Assembly (NCBI GenBank): GCA_913048385.1
Contig: CAJWVZ010000007.1
Location: 44,639-108,638, forward strand
Direction: 5' to 3'
DNA: 64,000 nt
Origin: an uncultured Gammaproteobacteria bacterium
GTDB taxonomy: Bacteria; Pseudomonadota; Gammaproteobacteria; Pseudomonadales; Pseudohongiellaceae
The notes under the pieces are model-generated. The model searched no databases, was not told where the DNA came from, and worked only from the letters and a program-made list of their open reading frames with translations. Below are positions 1 through 9,602 of the stretch, in pieces. Every line of letters begins with the position of its first letter. Within the stretch, counting starts at the first letter, position 1. The position numbers and the translations under genes were made by a program.

Positions 1-1083
1 AAAGCAGCAAAGAATTATCGAAATATCACTCTCACTTATGAAGATTTGAATGCTGTTTCGCTCCCGGCGCATTTAAGCGTCAAAGTAAGAGTGCTCGATC
101 ACAATGCCGAGCAAATCGCTTTTGGTGTTTCCGTAGATCAGTTGAAGACCGATCTAGAAGTTATAGGGAGTCTGTCCCCTCAGCGAAATGACTCTGAGTC
201 AGACGAAAGCTTTAAGCTTAATCATCCGATCGTATGTGATCGAGCTGTGGATTGGGATTTTGGTGATTTTCCCGATCATGTCACGCTCGGAGATTCTCTT
301 AAAATTATACGGTATCCCTGTGTCTTGGATTATGGGGAGTATGTTGCGATTGAATTATTGGCTGACTCGTATGCGGCGACAGAAAAAAGCCGATTCGGTT
401 TTGCGAAGTTGTTTATGCTGCGCACTGTAAAGCAGAAAAATTACTTAAGTAAAAAATTCGCAAAGTTTGTAAAAGAGTTTACGCTAATGGTTCCTGTAGA
501 ATTGACCAGCATAGCAAGAGACGCAGTGTGTTGTTGTTATCTAGAGACCTTCCATTTGAATCATGATTTTCCAAAATCAAAAGAAACGTTCGATCATCTT
601 CTTTTTTCCAATAAAGAGCGACTTGTTACAACTGGCGATGAGCTTGAACGGAAGCTTAGAGAGTCATTTTTACTGAGAAAGAAGGTTCTAAATGAACTGA
701 CCAAAGCAGAGAACAAAATGACTGAGGATGATATCCGCGACGTAAAGACGCAAATATATAATCTTTTTTGTCCGAATTTCGTTGCTCAAGCAGGACTCGA
801 GTGGCTTGCAGAATATCCACGATACCTAAATGCGATTCTCATAAGGTTACAGAAAATTATTGCCAGATCTTCAAAAAACGCTCAATATACTGATCGATTT
901 CTGCAGTATCAATCAAGATTTCAAAAATTAGTTGGACGCGACGAGTTAGTCAAGCGAAGAGAAGTGACTGCCCTGGGGTGGATGGTTGAGGAGTACAGAG
1001 TCTCTTGTTACGCTCAGCATCTCCGGACAAAAATGTCTGTGTCAGATAAAAAGCTGGACAAAGCTTTTGTTAAGCTTGAATGA
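1..1083 (+). CDS. hrpA: ATP-dependent RNA helicase HrpA, C-terminal part (5' end outside window)
   Basis: The reading frame is open from base 1, so the gene starts before the window; 360 codons are visible. The visible part is the C-terminal DUF3418-type region of HrpA, a DEAH-box helicase that acts on RNA and stalled ribosomes. Diagnostic stretches are LPAHLSVKVRVLD near the start and the closing region with GWMVEEYRVSCYAQHL, both typical of HrpA tails. The helicase motifs themselves lie upstream and cannot be checked. The first usable internal start is a TTG at 46, but the frame continues upstream of it. It ends with TGA, 80 bp before mlaA. Confidence 0.85.
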   Translation, partial: KAAKNYRNITLTYEDLNAVSLPAHLSVKVRVLDHNAEQIAFGVSVDQLKTDLEVIGSLSPQRNDSESDESFKLNHPIVCDRAVDWDFGDFPDHVTLGDSLKIIRYPCVLDYGEYVAIELLADSYAATEKSRFGFAKLFMLRTVKQKNYLSKKFAKFVKEFTLMVPVELTSIARDAVCCCYLETFHLNHDFPKSKETFDHLLFSNKERLVTTGDELERKLRESFLLRKKVLNELTKAENKMTEDDIRDVKTQIYNLFCPNFVAQAGLEWLAEYPRYLNAILIRLQKIIARSSKNAQYTDRFLQYQSRFQKLVGRDELVKRREVTALGWMVEEYRVSCYAQHLRTKMSVSDKKLDKAFVKLE

Positions 1084-1163
1084 TTTTAGGGCTGGTATCC
1101 GGCATAGTTTATAAGTTCCAGTGCTTAATTTCTCGACTGATTTAAATTTCTAGTCTTTATGTT

Positions 1164-1919
1164 ATGAATATTATCAATTTTTTATCACTCGGCCGTTTGC
1201 GGTTTTCTAGAAATCCAGGTTCATTTTCTTGTGTTTTAACATTCCTTTTGGCCATTAGTTTTTCTTTTTTTAGTAAGCCTTTATTTGGAAAGGAATCAAT
1301 CGAAACCGATCCTTGGCGTCAGTTCAACACATCAATATTTGAATTTAATAATCTTATGGATCGGGCTTTCTTAAAGCCTATTGCTATAAGCTATTCGAGG
1401 TTTTCACCGCGCGCCGCGAGAAGAGGTGTTTCCAATTTCTTTGGTAACGTTGATGACTTTAATGTACTCACAAATAATCTTTTTCAGTTAAAAATTGAAA
1501 ATGCAGCGAATGATTCAGTTCGAATTATTCTCAATAGCACGGTAGGTATTTTCGGTTTATTCGATGTTGCTAGAGCTATTGGAATCCGTAAAAATACTGA
1601 GGATTTTGGACAGACCCTTGCTTTTTGGGGTATCGATCGAGGGCCGTACATTATGTTACCGATCTTTGGTGCGAGCTCTGTTCGGGATTCTATTGGATTT
1701 TTAATTGATACAGCATTGAATCCAATTCAGTTATTAGATGGCCTTACTGCCAAATCTGTCTTGTTCTTTTTGCGAGAAACTGAGTCTCGCGCTTTCCGAT
1801 TGCCTTTGGATGACGTCGTAGGGGGAAGTCCTTATCTGTTCGTAAGAGAGGCTTATTTTCAGCGGCGTGATTTTTTGATCCGAGATGGCGTTAGCGTCGG
1901 CGGATTTAGTGAATTCTAA
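1164..1919 (+). CDS. mlaA: MlaA/VacJ family outer-membrane lipid-asymmetry protein
   Basis: The 251-residue protein belongs to the MlaA (VacJ) family, which takes mislocalised phospholipids from the outer leaflet of the outer membrane and passes them to MlaC. Family hallmarks are DPWRQFNTSIFEFN after the signal region, then NFFGNVDDFNVLTN, STVGIFGLFDVA, DFGQTLAFWG and GPYIMLPIFG. The N-terminus is a long hydrophobic signal sequence (about residues 22-42). Odd point: no clear lipobox. The only cysteine in the signal region (about residue 23, context FSC) is at its start and lacks the usual Leu at -3, so the mature protein may not be lipidated. No mlaBCDEF genes lie nearby. Confidence 0.88.
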   Translation: MNIINFLSLGRLRFSRNPGSFSCVLTFLLAISFSFFSKPLFGKESIETDPWRQFNTSIFEFNNLMDRAFLKPIAISYSRFSPRAARRGVSNFFGNVDDFNVLTNNLFQLKIENAANDSVRIILNSTVGIFGLFDVARAIGIRKNTEDFGQTLAFWGIDRGPYIMLPIFGASSVRDSIGFLIDTALNPIQLLDGLTAKSVLFFLRETESRAFRLPLDDVVGGSPYLFVREAYFQRRDFLIRDGVSVGGFSEF

Positions 1920-1946
1920 GATGCATTGTCTCGAATAACACAAGTG

Positions 1947-2408
1947 TTACTTTCGGTTATTTTTCGTCTCTAACTTGGTTTTTATAAAATCGCTGTGTGA
2001 TACATATGTTAGCTCACAAACTCGCCTAATGACGCTGTCCTCGTAACGATCCAAGACATTGTCCGCAAATGCGATTTCCCATAGATTGCGCACTAACTCT
2101 AGCTTTTCAGTCGGATTGAAGTTCTCGTTTATTAAGCTTGTATACTCATATAACGATGTCGCGTCATCTGCTCTTTTTTTCATTTGGTTAGAAATGTTTT
2201 TTATCTCATGTTCTGGTATTTCAAACCGATTTAACAAAATTTCCTTAAGTTTGAGCTCCTCTTGAAAATTGAAATCATGGTCTGCTGCCATAACTTCAAC
2301 CATTAAGGCCCCAGATATTAGATTCATTGTTTGTTTTATTTCATTGGTTTGCGTTTCTGAACTGCTTTTTTCATTTTTCTTAATCATTTCTTTCAGTATT
2401 TTTAGCAT
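1947..2408 (-). CDS. TerB-like (tellurite-resistance B family) single-domain protein
   Basis: The 153-residue, all-helical, charged protein has no signal peptide or membrane segment. From about residue 28 it has the TerB fold pattern: a helix with ALMVEVMAADHDFNFQEE, where acidic residues follow the first helix, and the repeat-like LWEIAFADNVLDRYED in the second half. TerB domains bind metal and occur alone or attached to DnaJ-like proteins; their cellular role is poorly known. The gene converges on mlaA with 27 bp between and has a weak ribosome site. No other ter genes are present, so a role in tellurite resistance should not be assumed. Confidence 0.72.
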   Translation of the reverse strand: MLKILKEMIKKNEKSSSETQTNEIKQTMNLISGALMVEVMAADHDFNFQEELKLKEILLNRFEIPEHEIKNISNQMKKRADDATSLYEYTSLINENFNPTEKLELVRNLWEIAFADNVLDRYEDSVIRRVCELTYVSHSDFIKTKLETKNNRK

Positions 2409-2461
2409 GATTTTTTTCTCAAAATTTCGTTCTAACGACGACTTTATGACCGTCTAGGTTT

Positions 2462-3505
2462 TTAGATGTATACCATAGATTTGCTTTGAGAGTTTAATAC
2501 TATTTCTTTCGCATTTAAGACGACTTCTTTCCCGGCATTTTTCTTATGGGCGTGCTCGCTTAGGTATCTCCTAAACGCCTTTCCGCCAATTTGGCCTTTG
2601 AAAAGACCCAACATATGCCGCGTCATGTTTTGTAAGGGAATTCCTTCGGCGAGTTGCTGCTCGATGTAATTCGTGTACTCGTCTAAGACTGCGAATCGAG
2701 AACGCGGTTTTAATTCGTTTTCGTAATAAAGTCTATCGATACCCGCGAGTATGTAAGGGTTTTGATAAGCTTCTCTTCCAATCATTACGCCATCAACTTT
2801 TTCTAACATTGTGAAAGCTGGCTTGGGGTCAGTGATGCCGCCGTTGATTATGATGTGAAGTTGTGGAAAGTGTCTCTTTATTTCATAAACTCTTTCGTAA
2901 TTTAGAGGAGGGATTTCTCTATTTTCTTTTGGGCTAAGGCCCCCTAGAATTGCCTTCCGAGCATGTATTATAAAGATCCTGCATCCTGCGCTTGCAACTG
3001 TAGCTACAAAATCTGCAAGGCTCTCAAAGTCAGCGCTTTCATCAACACCGATTCGGCACTTGACGCTCACCGGAACAGTAACTACTTCTTGCATCGCATG
3101 AAAACACTCGGCAACTGTGTGCGGCTCACGCATAAGACAAGCCCCAAACATTCCAGATTGCACACGACTACTAGGACAGCCGACGTTTATATTAAGTTCC
3201 TTGAACCCTGCTTCTTCTCCGAGCTGAGCGGCGTATGCCATTTCTCTTGGCTCACTTCCCCCAACTTGTAAGGCTACAGGGTGTTCTTGAGAACTATGGG
3301 CTAACAATTTTTTTGGGTCACCAAATTTTAAAGCTTTACTGGTAATCATTTCTGTATAGAGCAACATGTTTTTACTAAAGAGCCGCAAAAATACTCGGTC
3401 GTGCCGATCTGTCCAATTCATCATTGGTGCTACAGAGAAGCGATGTTTATCTATGGCTATTTGAAATCTCCAGAAATACGTAATTAGATCAGAGCTTGTC
3501 CTCAA
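2462..3505 (-). CDS. dusA: tRNA-dihydrouridine(20/20a) synthase DusA
   Basis: This is an FMN-dependent enzyme that reduces uridine to dihydrouridine in the tRNA D-loop. DusA signatures are FSVAPMMNWTDRHDR near residue 23, YTEMITSKAL, LNINVGCPSSRVQSG with the catalytic cysteine in NVGCPS, VSVKCRIGVDE, and INGGITDPK followed by GVMIGREAYQNPY. The length of about 347 residues is normal. The start is uncertain: the frame opens at a TTG (3505) without a good ribosome site, and the first ATG falls inside the conserved APMMNW motif, so a rare start codon between them is possible. It is divergent from gltX. Confidence 0.93.
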   Translation of the reverse strand: MRTSSDLITYFWRFQIAIDKHRFSVAPMMNWTDRHDRVFLRLFSKNMLLYTEMITSKALKFGDPKKLLAHSSQEHPVALQVGGSEPREMAYAAQLGEEAGFKELNINVGCPSSRVQSGMFGACLMREPHTVAECFHAMQEVVTVPVSVKCRIGVDESADFESLADFVATVASAGCRIFIIHARKAILGGLSPKENREIPPLNYERVYEIKRHFPQLHIIINGGITDPKPAFTMLEKVDGVMIGREAYQNPYILAGIDRLYYENELKPRSRFAVLDEYTNYIEQQLAEGIPLQNMTRHMLGLFKGQIGGKAFRRYLSEHAHKKNAGKEVVLNAKEIVLNSQSKSMVYI

Positions 3506-3590
3506 CTCAAGGGTTTAGTGAGAAGATGAGATAAGCAAAATATTGAAGTACAATACAGGGAATCGCATAAATTCTAAAGATGTTGATAAT

Positions 3591-5078
3591 ATGTCGCAGG
3601 TAAGAACAAGAATTGCACCCTCGCCGACTGGTGATCCCCATGTTGGAACGGCTTATATTGCTCTGTTTAATAAGTGTTTTGCAAGGCAAAATAAAGGGAA
3701 ATTCATTCTTCGCATTGAAGATACTGATCAAGACCGTTCAAATAAAAAATCGGAACGGGATATATTAAATGCGCTAGCTTGGATGGGCCTTGATTGGGAT
3801 GAGGGCCCAGATAGAGATGGGGCCTTTGGTCCGTATCGGCAGAGTGAGCGTGGCGAAATTTACTCATCTCACATCGATTTGTTAATTGAGCGGAAGAAAG
3901 CGTTTCATTGTTTTTGTACGAGAGAGCGTCTGGCGGAGGTCAGAGAAAGACAGCTTAAAAATAAAGAACCAATTGGTTACGACGGTCATTGCTTGAATTT
4001 AAGTGAGGAGGAAATTAGCAAAAATCTAGAGCAGGGTCTGCAGTCTGTTATTAGGATGGTGGTGCCGGACGAGGGTGAGTGTAGATTTGAAGACGGTCTT
4101 CGAGGAGAGGTTCGTATTAATTGGGCTCAAATTGATATGCAAGTCCTTGTCAAATCAGACGGCTTACCTACATATCATTTTGCAAATGTCGTTGATGATC
4201 ATCTGATGAACATCTCGCATGTTATCCGAGGAGAAGAGTGGATTAACTCTACCCCGAAGCATGTACTTCTTTACGAGTATTTTGGATGGGAACCGCCGAT
4301 GTTCTTTCATATGCCGCTTCTCCGAAATCCCGATAAGAGTAAATTAAGTAAACGGAAGAATCCTACAAGCATTCATTATTTCAGAGATGCCGGTTATCAA
4401 CCTCAATCAATTTTAAACTATCTCGGTATGATGGGATGGAGCATGCCCGGGAGTAGAGAAAAATTCTCGTTTGAGGAGATGGTGTCTGAGTTTAATATCC
4501 GCAGAGTGAGTTTAGGCGGGCCAGTATTCGATATTGAGAAGTTGGATTGGTTAAATGGCAGATATCTTAGGGAGGACTTGAGTGATCATGAATTTTGGGA
4601 ACAATTTACGGATTGGAGTTTTAGTCAGAACCGCATTGAAAAGATCGTTCCGCTTTTGCGAGATCGTGTAGAAAAATTCAGTGACGTTATTCCCCTCGTT
4701 GGATTTTTATTTGGTGATCCGCCCTCGATCTCGCGTGAAAGCTTTAATCATAGCTTTCTTTCAGCGACTGAATGCTTGGAGATACTTCAGCTTTCAATTT
4801 GGGAGCTAGAAAAGATAGAAGACTGGCAGCGCGGGCTTGTAGAAAATTCCTTAATGTCGCTTGCGAAAAAATTGAATTTAAAACCAAAAGAGTTTCTTTT
4901 CCCTCTGTTTGTTTCAATAACTGGGAAGCCTATTTCTATCTCAGTTATTGAAGCATTAGCGATTTTAGGACTGGATCTTTGCAGAGCTCGAATAAGAGAG
5001 AGCATGGCAGTTTTAGGTGGGCTCTCGAAAAAAAATGAGAAGGCATTGACGAAAAAATATAGAGCAATGAGTGAATGA
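3591..5078 (+). CDS. gltX: Glutamyl-tRNA synthetase
   Basis: The 495-residue class I synthetase charges tRNA-Glu. The class I HIGH-type motif is in APSPTGDPHVGTAYIALF at the very N-terminus and the KMSKS-type motif is KLSKRK (about residue 248). The frame extends upstream to a TTG at 3543, but the ATG at 3591 places the motif 8-10 residues from the start as in the family, so it is preferred. A possible promoter with TTGAAG at 3543-3548 and CATAAA at 3566-3571 (17-bp gap) would give a very short leader. The gene is followed by tRNA-Ala, an arrangement also seen in pseudomonads. Confidence 0.95.
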   Translation: MSQVRTRIAPSPTGDPHVGTAYIALFNKCFARQNKGKFILRIEDTDQDRSNKKSERDILNALAWMGLDWDEGPDRDGAFGPYRQSERGEIYSSHIDLLIERKKAFHCFCTRERLAEVRERQLKNKEPIGYDGHCLNLSEEEISKNLEQGLQSVIRMVVPDEGECRFEDGLRGEVRINWAQIDMQVLVKSDGLPTYHFANVVDDHLMNISHVIRGEEWINSTPKHVLLYEYFGWEPPMFFHMPLLRNPDKSKLSKRKNPTSIHYFRDAGYQPQSILNYLGMMGWSMPGSREKFSFEEMVSEFNIRRVSLGGPVFDIEKLDWLNGRYLREDLSDHEFWEQFTDWSFSQNRIEKIVPLLRDRVEKFSDVIPLVGFLFGDPPSISRESFNHSFLSATECLEILQLSIWELEKIEDWQRGLVENSLMSLAKKLNLKPKEFLFPLFVSITGKPISISVIEALAILGLDLCRARIRESMAVLGGLSKKNEKALTKKYRAMSE

Positions 5079-5102
5079 AGGGCTTGAATTAAACATTCTT
5101 GA

Positions 5103-5131
5103 TTGACAGCACGAATGGCCCTTCATAGAAT
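5103..5131 (+). promoter_or_regulatory. Sigma-70 promoter of tRNA-Ala
   Basis: TTGACA (5103-5108), a 17-bp spacer and TAGAAT (5126-5131) form a near-consensus sigma-70 promoter. Transcription would begin near 5138, about 47 bp before the tRNA. It lies in the gap after gltX, so the tRNA can be transcribed independently of that gene. Confidence 0.75.
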
Positions 5132-5184
5132 ATTAGTAGTCAGGGCAATTTCAAAACTAGCTCTCGCAAAAGAGAAAGCACGAT

Positions 5185-5260
5185 GGGGCCTTAGCTCAGC
5201 TGGGAGAGCGCAACACTGGCAGTGTTGAGGTCAGCGGTTCGATCCCGCTAGGCTCCACCA
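5185..5260 (+). tRNA. tRNA-Ala (anticodon GGC)
   Basis: The 76-nt cloverleaf has acceptor arm GGGGCCT paired with AGGCTCC, D-loop TTAGCTCAGCTGGGAGAGC, anticodon stem-loop CAACA-CTGGCAG-TGTTG giving anticodon GGC, T-loop GGTTCGATCC, and an encoded CCA at 5258-5260. A T-rich run follows at about 5270-5275 and could end transcription. It reads GCC/GCU alanine codons. Confidence 0.97.
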
Positions 5261-5314
5261 TATTGTATATTTTTTCCCGCTAATCTATCGATTTTTCACA
5301 AAACCTGGAAATCT

Positions 5315-6589
5315 CTAAGGCATATCCCTTCGCGGGTGCCCTTTGTATAGTTGTCTTGGCCTTCCAATTTTGTAAGGGCTGCTGAGCATTTCATCCCAAT
5401 GAGATATCCACCCAGGCGTTCTGCCCGTGGCAAAGATCACCGTGAATAAATTTGTGGGAATGCCAATCGCTTTCAATATGATGCCTGAGTAAAAGTCGAC
5501 ATTAGGATAAAGCTTTCTGTCTATAAAATATTCATCCTCTAGTGCAATCTGCTCAAGTTTGCGCGCAATTTTGAATAATGGGTCATCTTTTACGCCTAGC
5601 TCTTCTAAAACGTCATCACAAATCTTTCTCATAACGGTTGCTCTTGGATCGAAGTTTTTGTAGACCCGATGGCCAAAACCCATCAGTCGGAAAGGGTCGT
5701 CTTTGTCCTTTGCTTTTAAGATAAAGTTTGAGATGTTCTTTTCGTCATCGATTTCGTAAAGCATTTCTAGGACGGCTTCATTGGCACCTCCGTGAGAGGG
5801 TCCCCAAAGTGCCGCGATGCCGGAAGCAATGCAGGCATAGGGGTTTGCGCCGCTCGACCCTGCAAGTCTGACAGTCGAGGTTGAAGCGTTTTGCTCATGA
5901 TCAGCATGCAGTGTAAAAATAATATCCATGGCCTTTGAGAGCGTTTTGCTTACCTTTGGTGGCTCGCAGGGAGTACCGAACATCATATGCAGGAAGTTCG
6001 CGGAAAAACCCATATCGTTTTGGGGGTACATGAATGGCTGGCCAACTCCGTGCTTATAAACCATCGCAGCGAGCGTCGGCATCTTTGCTATTATTCGGTG
6101 TGCTGCTTGCTTTCTGTGGTCAGCATCCTCTATGTCCAAGTTCTCGTGATAGAATGCGGAGAGCCCTCCGACCGCGCCGCACAACATAGCCATAGGATGA
6201 GCGTTCCTGGGAAACCCCTTAAAAAATTCATGTATTTGTTGATCGACCATGGTGTGGTATCGAATCGTGTTTTCAAACTCTGCTTTTTCTCGAGCAGTCG
6301 GGAGTTCACCGTTTAAAAGTAAAAAGCAGGTATCGAGAAAAGAGGCCTTCTCAGCTAGCTGCTCGATAGGATAACCGCGGTGGAGTAAAATTCCATTATC
6401 TCCGTCAATATAAGTGATTTCTGATTCACATGAAGCAGTTGAGACAAATCCGGGGTCAAATGTAAAAATTCCTTTGCTCACAAGGCTTCGGACATCCACA
6501 ACATCTGGACCGACCGTGCCGCTGATTACCGGTAATTCGAGAGGAGTGGTGGTGTCAGTGAAGTGTAGCTCGGCTTTTTTGTTGGTCAT
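5315..6589 (-). CDS. gltA: Citrate synthase (type II)
   Basis: The 424-residue enzyme condenses acetyl-CoA and oxaloacetate to citrate, the entry step of the TCA cycle. Signatures are [17 protein letters not shown] (about residues 64-80), the histidine-containing [28 protein letters not shown] and the C-terminal RPRQLYKG. Length and N-terminal extension match the NADH-sensitive hexameric type II enzymes of Gram-negative bacteria; NADH regulation is inferred from the family. It is transcribed away from sdhCDAB across a 435-bp gap, the classical gammaproteobacterial arrangement. ATG start at 6589. Confidence 0.97.
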   Translation of the reverse strand: MTNKKAELHFTDTTTPLELPVISGTVGPDVVDVRSLVSKGIFTFDPGFVSTASCESEITYIDGDNGILLHRGYPIEQLAEKASFLDTCFLLLNGELPTAREKAEFENTIRYHTMVDQQIHEFFKGFPRNAHPMAMLCGAVGGLSAFYHENLDIEDADHRKQAAHRIIAKMPTLAAMVYKHGVGQPFMYPQNDMGFSANFLHMMFGTPCEPPKVSKTLSKAMDIIFTLHADHEQNASTSTVRLAGSSGANPYACIASGIAALWGPSHGGANEAVLEMLYEIDDEKNISNFILKAKDKDDPFRLMGFGHRVYKNFDPRATVMRKICDDVLEELGVKDDPLFKIARKLEQIALEDEYFIDRKLYPNVDFYSGIILKAIGIPTNLFTVIFATGRTPGWISHWDEMLSSPYKIGRPRQLYKGHPRRDMP

Positions 6590-7024
6590 GTGTAGTTCCC
6601 AAGAATCTATTATAAATATTATTATAATTAGTAATTTACAGGTCTTTTGTTATTCAATGTCTCAGATAAACTAATTTACTCGTTAAGTCGTTAGCCCTAC
6701 AAAGACCCTTTTTTAGTAGATAGCGCGCAAAGATATCGAAAGCAAATTTTTTGAGGGTGATTTTAACAATATTGAAGTATAGCGCTTGGCTTGCTGAATT
6801 CAAAATCTAAGGCTGAGACTGTATATATTTGTTGCAGGTCGCGATGACAATTTTACTACGGTAATATATTGTCAAGATAGAGGGTTAGAAAGTTGAATTA
6901 GGCGGTCAGCAAGCTTATAATTTGAAAAAATATAATTATATCAGATAGTTTATGTAGCTTAGCAATTTTTCTCATGACCTAGTCAGGTCACTAGGCCGTG
7001 TTTGGATTCGAGGAGACAAATCCA
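6590..7024. other. Divergent gltA / sdhC control region
   Basis: This 435-bp AT-rich gap separates the divergent gltA and sdhC. I find no gene in it. It holds one good promoter toward sdhC (6893-6921) and AT-rich blocks near 6605-6635 that contain TATAAT-like hexamers toward gltA, but with no convincing -35 partner. The gap is long enough for regulator binding sites for both TCA operons; no specific operator could be recognised. Confidence 0.6.
6893..6921 (+). promoter_or_regulatory. Probable sigma-70 promoter of the sdh-suc operon
   Basis: TTGAAT at 6893-6898 and a perfect TATAAT at 6916-6921 are separated by exactly 17 bp. Predicted transcription start is near 6928, giving a leader of roughly 95 nt before the sdhC start at 7025. 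Confidence 0.6.
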
Positions 7025-7399
7025 GTGAAAGACGATAGACCAATTTATTTAAATTTGTTCCAGTATAAATGGCCGCTTGTGGCGATTGCTTCGATTTTGC
7101 ACCGAGTTTCAGGAGTGGGTGTCTTTTTTGGGATCGGGGTTTTACTTTTTCTGCTCCAGGCTTCCCTTGAGTCTCAATCCAGTTTCGAACTAGTGCGTTC
7201 CAGTTTTCAGTCTCCTGGTTTAAAAATATTAATTTGGCTTATAGTTTCAGGTCTGATTTATCACTTTGTTGCTGGTGTGAAACACTTAATTATGGATTGG
7301 GGCTTTGGCGAGGACTTGAGATCTGCGCACTTGGCGTCACAAGCAACCATCGCCGTTGCGACGATCTCAAGTCTGCTTGCAGGGGTTTGGTTATGGTGA
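7025..7399 (+). CDS. sdhC: Succinate dehydrogenase cytochrome b556 subunit
   Basis: The 124-residue membrane anchor of respiratory complex II helps bind heme b and ubiquinone. Motifs are DRPIYLNLFQYKWPLVAIAS followed by ILHRVSGVGVF, and the second helix region YHFVAGVKHLIMDWG with the heme-ligand histidine. Three membrane helices are evident. The frame could begin at GTG 6998, but GTG 7025 is chosen: GAGGAG (7010-7015) sits 9 bases ahead and the protein then starts as in relatives (KDDRPIYLNL). It is first in the sdhCDAB-sucAB-lpd-sucCD cluster and overlaps sdhD. Confidence 0.92.
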   Translation: MKDDRPIYLNLFQYKWPLVAIASILHRVSGVGVFFGIGVLLFLLQASLESQSSFELVRSSFQSPGLKILIWLIVSGLIYHFVAGVKHLIMDWGFGEDLRSAHLASQATIAVATISSLLAGVWLW

Positions 7400-7761
7400 G
7401 TAGTGCAACTAATTTCAGCAGGTCCGGGCTGTCTGATTGGCTCATACAGCGAGCAAGCGCCGTGGTGCTGGGACTGTATGTCCTCGTTTTGGGTTGGGTG
7501 TTCGTGAGTTCGCCCTCATTGGAGTTTGCGGAGTGGAGCCTTTTATTTGATGGACTGTCGATGAAAATAGGAACAAGTTTGGCACTATTAGCTTTGTGTG
7601 CTCACTCCTGGATTGGAATGTGGACGGTAGCCACCGACTATTTGACCAAATCTCATTTTGGTAGGCATGGAACCAGCCTCAGACTGAGTTTCCTCGGTTT
7701 TTGTATCATAGTGATTTTAGTCTACTTAGTTTGGGGTTTTCAGATCGTCTGGAGTAAATAA
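7393..7761 (+). CDS. sdhD: Succinate dehydrogenase hydrophobic anchor subunit
   Basis: The second membrane anchor of complex II has 122 residues and three helices. Conserved parts are SDWLIQRASAVVLGLYVLVL at the N-terminus and CAHSWIGMWTVATDYL, which carries the conserved histidine and the quinone-site DY pair. Start is ATG 7393 (or GTG 7396), overlapping the sdhC stop by 7 bp, which suggests translational coupling. The open frame extends upstream to 7234, but that part is the sdhC sequence read in another frame. Its stop touches the sdhA start. Confidence 0.92.
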   Translation: MVSSATNFSRSGLSDWLIQRASAVVLGLYVLVLGWVFVSSPSLEFAEWSLLFDGLSMKIGTSLALLALCAHSWIGMWTVATDYLTKSHFGRHGTSLRLSFLGFCIIVILVYLVWGFQIVWSK

Positions 7762-9525
7762 ATGCGAAACATATTTTTTGACGCGGTTATAGTTGGCGGT
7801 GGCGGTTCAGGTCTCCGGGCAGCGCTTCAACTATCTCAGTCAGGATACAAAACTGCAGTAATTTCGAAGGTTTTCCCGACGAGATCGCACACGGTCTCCG
7901 CGCAAGGTGGGATCACATGTGCAATTGCCAGCGATGATCCTAATGACGACTGGCGATGGCACATGTACGACACTGTGAAAGGGTCAGATTATATCGGTGA
8001 TCAGGACGCCATTGAATATATGTGTAGTGAAGGACCCCAGACAGTTTTTGAGCTCGAGCACATGGGTTTACCATTTTCTCGTAATGATAACGGCAGGATT
8101 TATCAACGTCCGTTTGGCGGTCAGTCCAAGAGTTTTGGAAAGGGCGGGCAGGCTGCTCGCACGTGTGCTGCTGCTGACAGAACCGGGCATGCGCTCTTGC
8201 ATACGCTTTATCAAGGTAATTTGAAAAATAACACAGAGTTTTTAAACGAGTGGTATGCGGTCGACCTCATAAAGAATCAGGACCAGGTCGTGGTTGGAGT
8301 AATTGCAATTTGTATCGAAACTGGCGAAGTTGTTGCTATTAAATCAAAAGCTACTGTGTTTGCTACGGGCGGGGCGGGCCGTATTTACGCGTCGACAACC
8401 AATGCGCTGATTAACACGGGTGATGGAATTGGCATGGCAATCAGAGCAGGATTTCCAATGCAAGATATGGAGATGTGGCAATTTCATCCAACAGGTATCC
8501 ATGGTGCCGGGACGTTAGTGACCGAAGGTTGTCGCGGTGAAGGGGGTTACCTGATTAATAAAGATGGCGAACGGTTCATGGAACGGTATGCGCCAAACGC
8601 AAAAGATCTAGCCGGCAGAGATGTCGTCGCCCGTTCAATGGTGATTGAGATACTTGAGGGGAGAGGGTGCGGAGAGGCGGGCGATCACGTGATGTTAAAA
8701 TTGAATCATCTAGGGGAAGACGTTCTGAACGCAAAGCTCCCGGGGATTCTTGAGCTGTCCCGAACTTTCGCCCATGTTGATCCAGTCGAGGAACCTATTC
8801 CGGTTGTTCCGACCTGCCATTATATGATGGGCGGTATTCCGACTAACGTTAACGGCGAGGCATTAACTCTATCTGAAGACGGAACGTGCCGGCCTGTGCA
8901 AGGGCTCTATGCTGTGGGTGAAGCCGCATGTGTATCGGTCCATGGGGCGAATCGTCTAGGAGGCAACAGCCTTCTTGATTTAGTGGTTTTCGGTCGAGCT
9001 GCAGGGAAGCACATTCAGGAAGTTTTAGAGCAGGGTGTTGAGCAGCGGATTGCAACTGAAAGTGATATTGAAATAGCAATGTCGCGTTTGCGAACGCTGA
9101 ATGAAAGTAATAATGGGGAGAGTGTTCCAGCTCTGCGTTCAGAGCTTCAATCTGTCATGCAAAATTATTTCGGAGTTTTCCGCAAAGGCGACTTTATGAA
9201 AGAAGGAATCAAGAAGCTGGAGTCTCTTCGCGAACGGATTGGGAATGTGCACCTTATTGATAAAACTAACACTTTTAATACTGCGCGCATTGAAGCTCTC
9301 GAGCTTCAAAATCTCTTGGAGGTAGCAGACGCGACTGCTATATCAGCAGAGGCTAGGACCGAAAGTAGGGGAGCTCACGCGCGGGACGATTTTCGAGAAA
9401 GAGATGATGAAAATTGGTTGTGTCACTCGATTTATAATCCCAGAGACAAGAGTATTGGAAAAAGAGACGTAAATTTTTCACCGAAGCAAGTGGATACGTT
9501 TGAGCCGATGGCTAGAACTTATTAG
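7762..9525 (+). CDS. sdhA: Succinate dehydrogenase flavoprotein subunit
   Basis: The 587-residue catalytic subunit oxidises succinate to fumarate at a covalently bound FAD. The Rossmann motif is [12 protein letters not shown] near the N-terminus; [13 protein letters not shown] contains the histidine that links [31 protein letters not shown] and RCHGEGG-like [11 protein letters not shown] line the active site; [11 protein letters not shown] and [20 protein letters not shown] complete the family pattern. Length is normal. The ATG directly follows the sdhD stop with no gap. It works with SdhB and the SdhCD anchor at the inner membrane. Confidence 0.97.
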   Translation: MRNIFFDAVIVGGGGSGLRAALQLSQSGYKTAVISKVFPTRSHTVSAQGGITCAIASDDPNDDWRWHMYDTVKGSDYIGDQDAIEYMCSEGPQTVFELEHMGLPFSRNDNGRIYQRPFGGQSKSFGKGGQAARTCAAADRTGHALLHTLYQGNLKNNTEFLNEWYAVDLIKNQDQVVVGVIAICIETGEVVAIKSKATVFATGGAGRIYASTTNALINTGDGIGMAIRAGFPMQDMEMWQFHPTGIHGAGTLVTEGCRGEGGYLINKDGERFMERYAPNAKDLAGRDVVARSMVIEILEGRGCGEAGDHVMLKLNHLGEDVLNAKLPGILELSRTFAHVDPVEEPIPVVPTCHYMMGGIPTNVNGEALTLSEDGTCRPVQGLYAVGEAACVSVHGANRLGGNSLLDLVVFGRAAGKHIQEVLEQGVEQRIATESDIEIAMSRLRTLNESNNGESVPALRSELQSVMQNYFGVFRKGDFMKEGIKKLESLRERIGNVHLIDKTNTFNTARIEALELQNLLEVADATAISAEARTESRGAHARDDFRERDDENWLCHSIYNPRDKSIGKRDVNFSPKQVDTFEPMARTY

Positions 9526-9602
9526 AAAGTTGTCTATATCTGTTTGCAGAAGGGTAAGGCAGAGGTCTTACGACTGCGATTGTAAAAAGAGGAAAGGCTA
9601 GC

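Noticed and set aside
1936..1949. TAACAC-AA-GTGTTA palindrome between mlaA and the TerB gene as a terminator
   Set aside because: Two-base centre cannot form a hairpin loop without losing pairs, and there is no U-tract.
5987..6316. 109-codon plus-strand frame inside gltA
   Set aside because: Antisense to citrate synthase, no family features.
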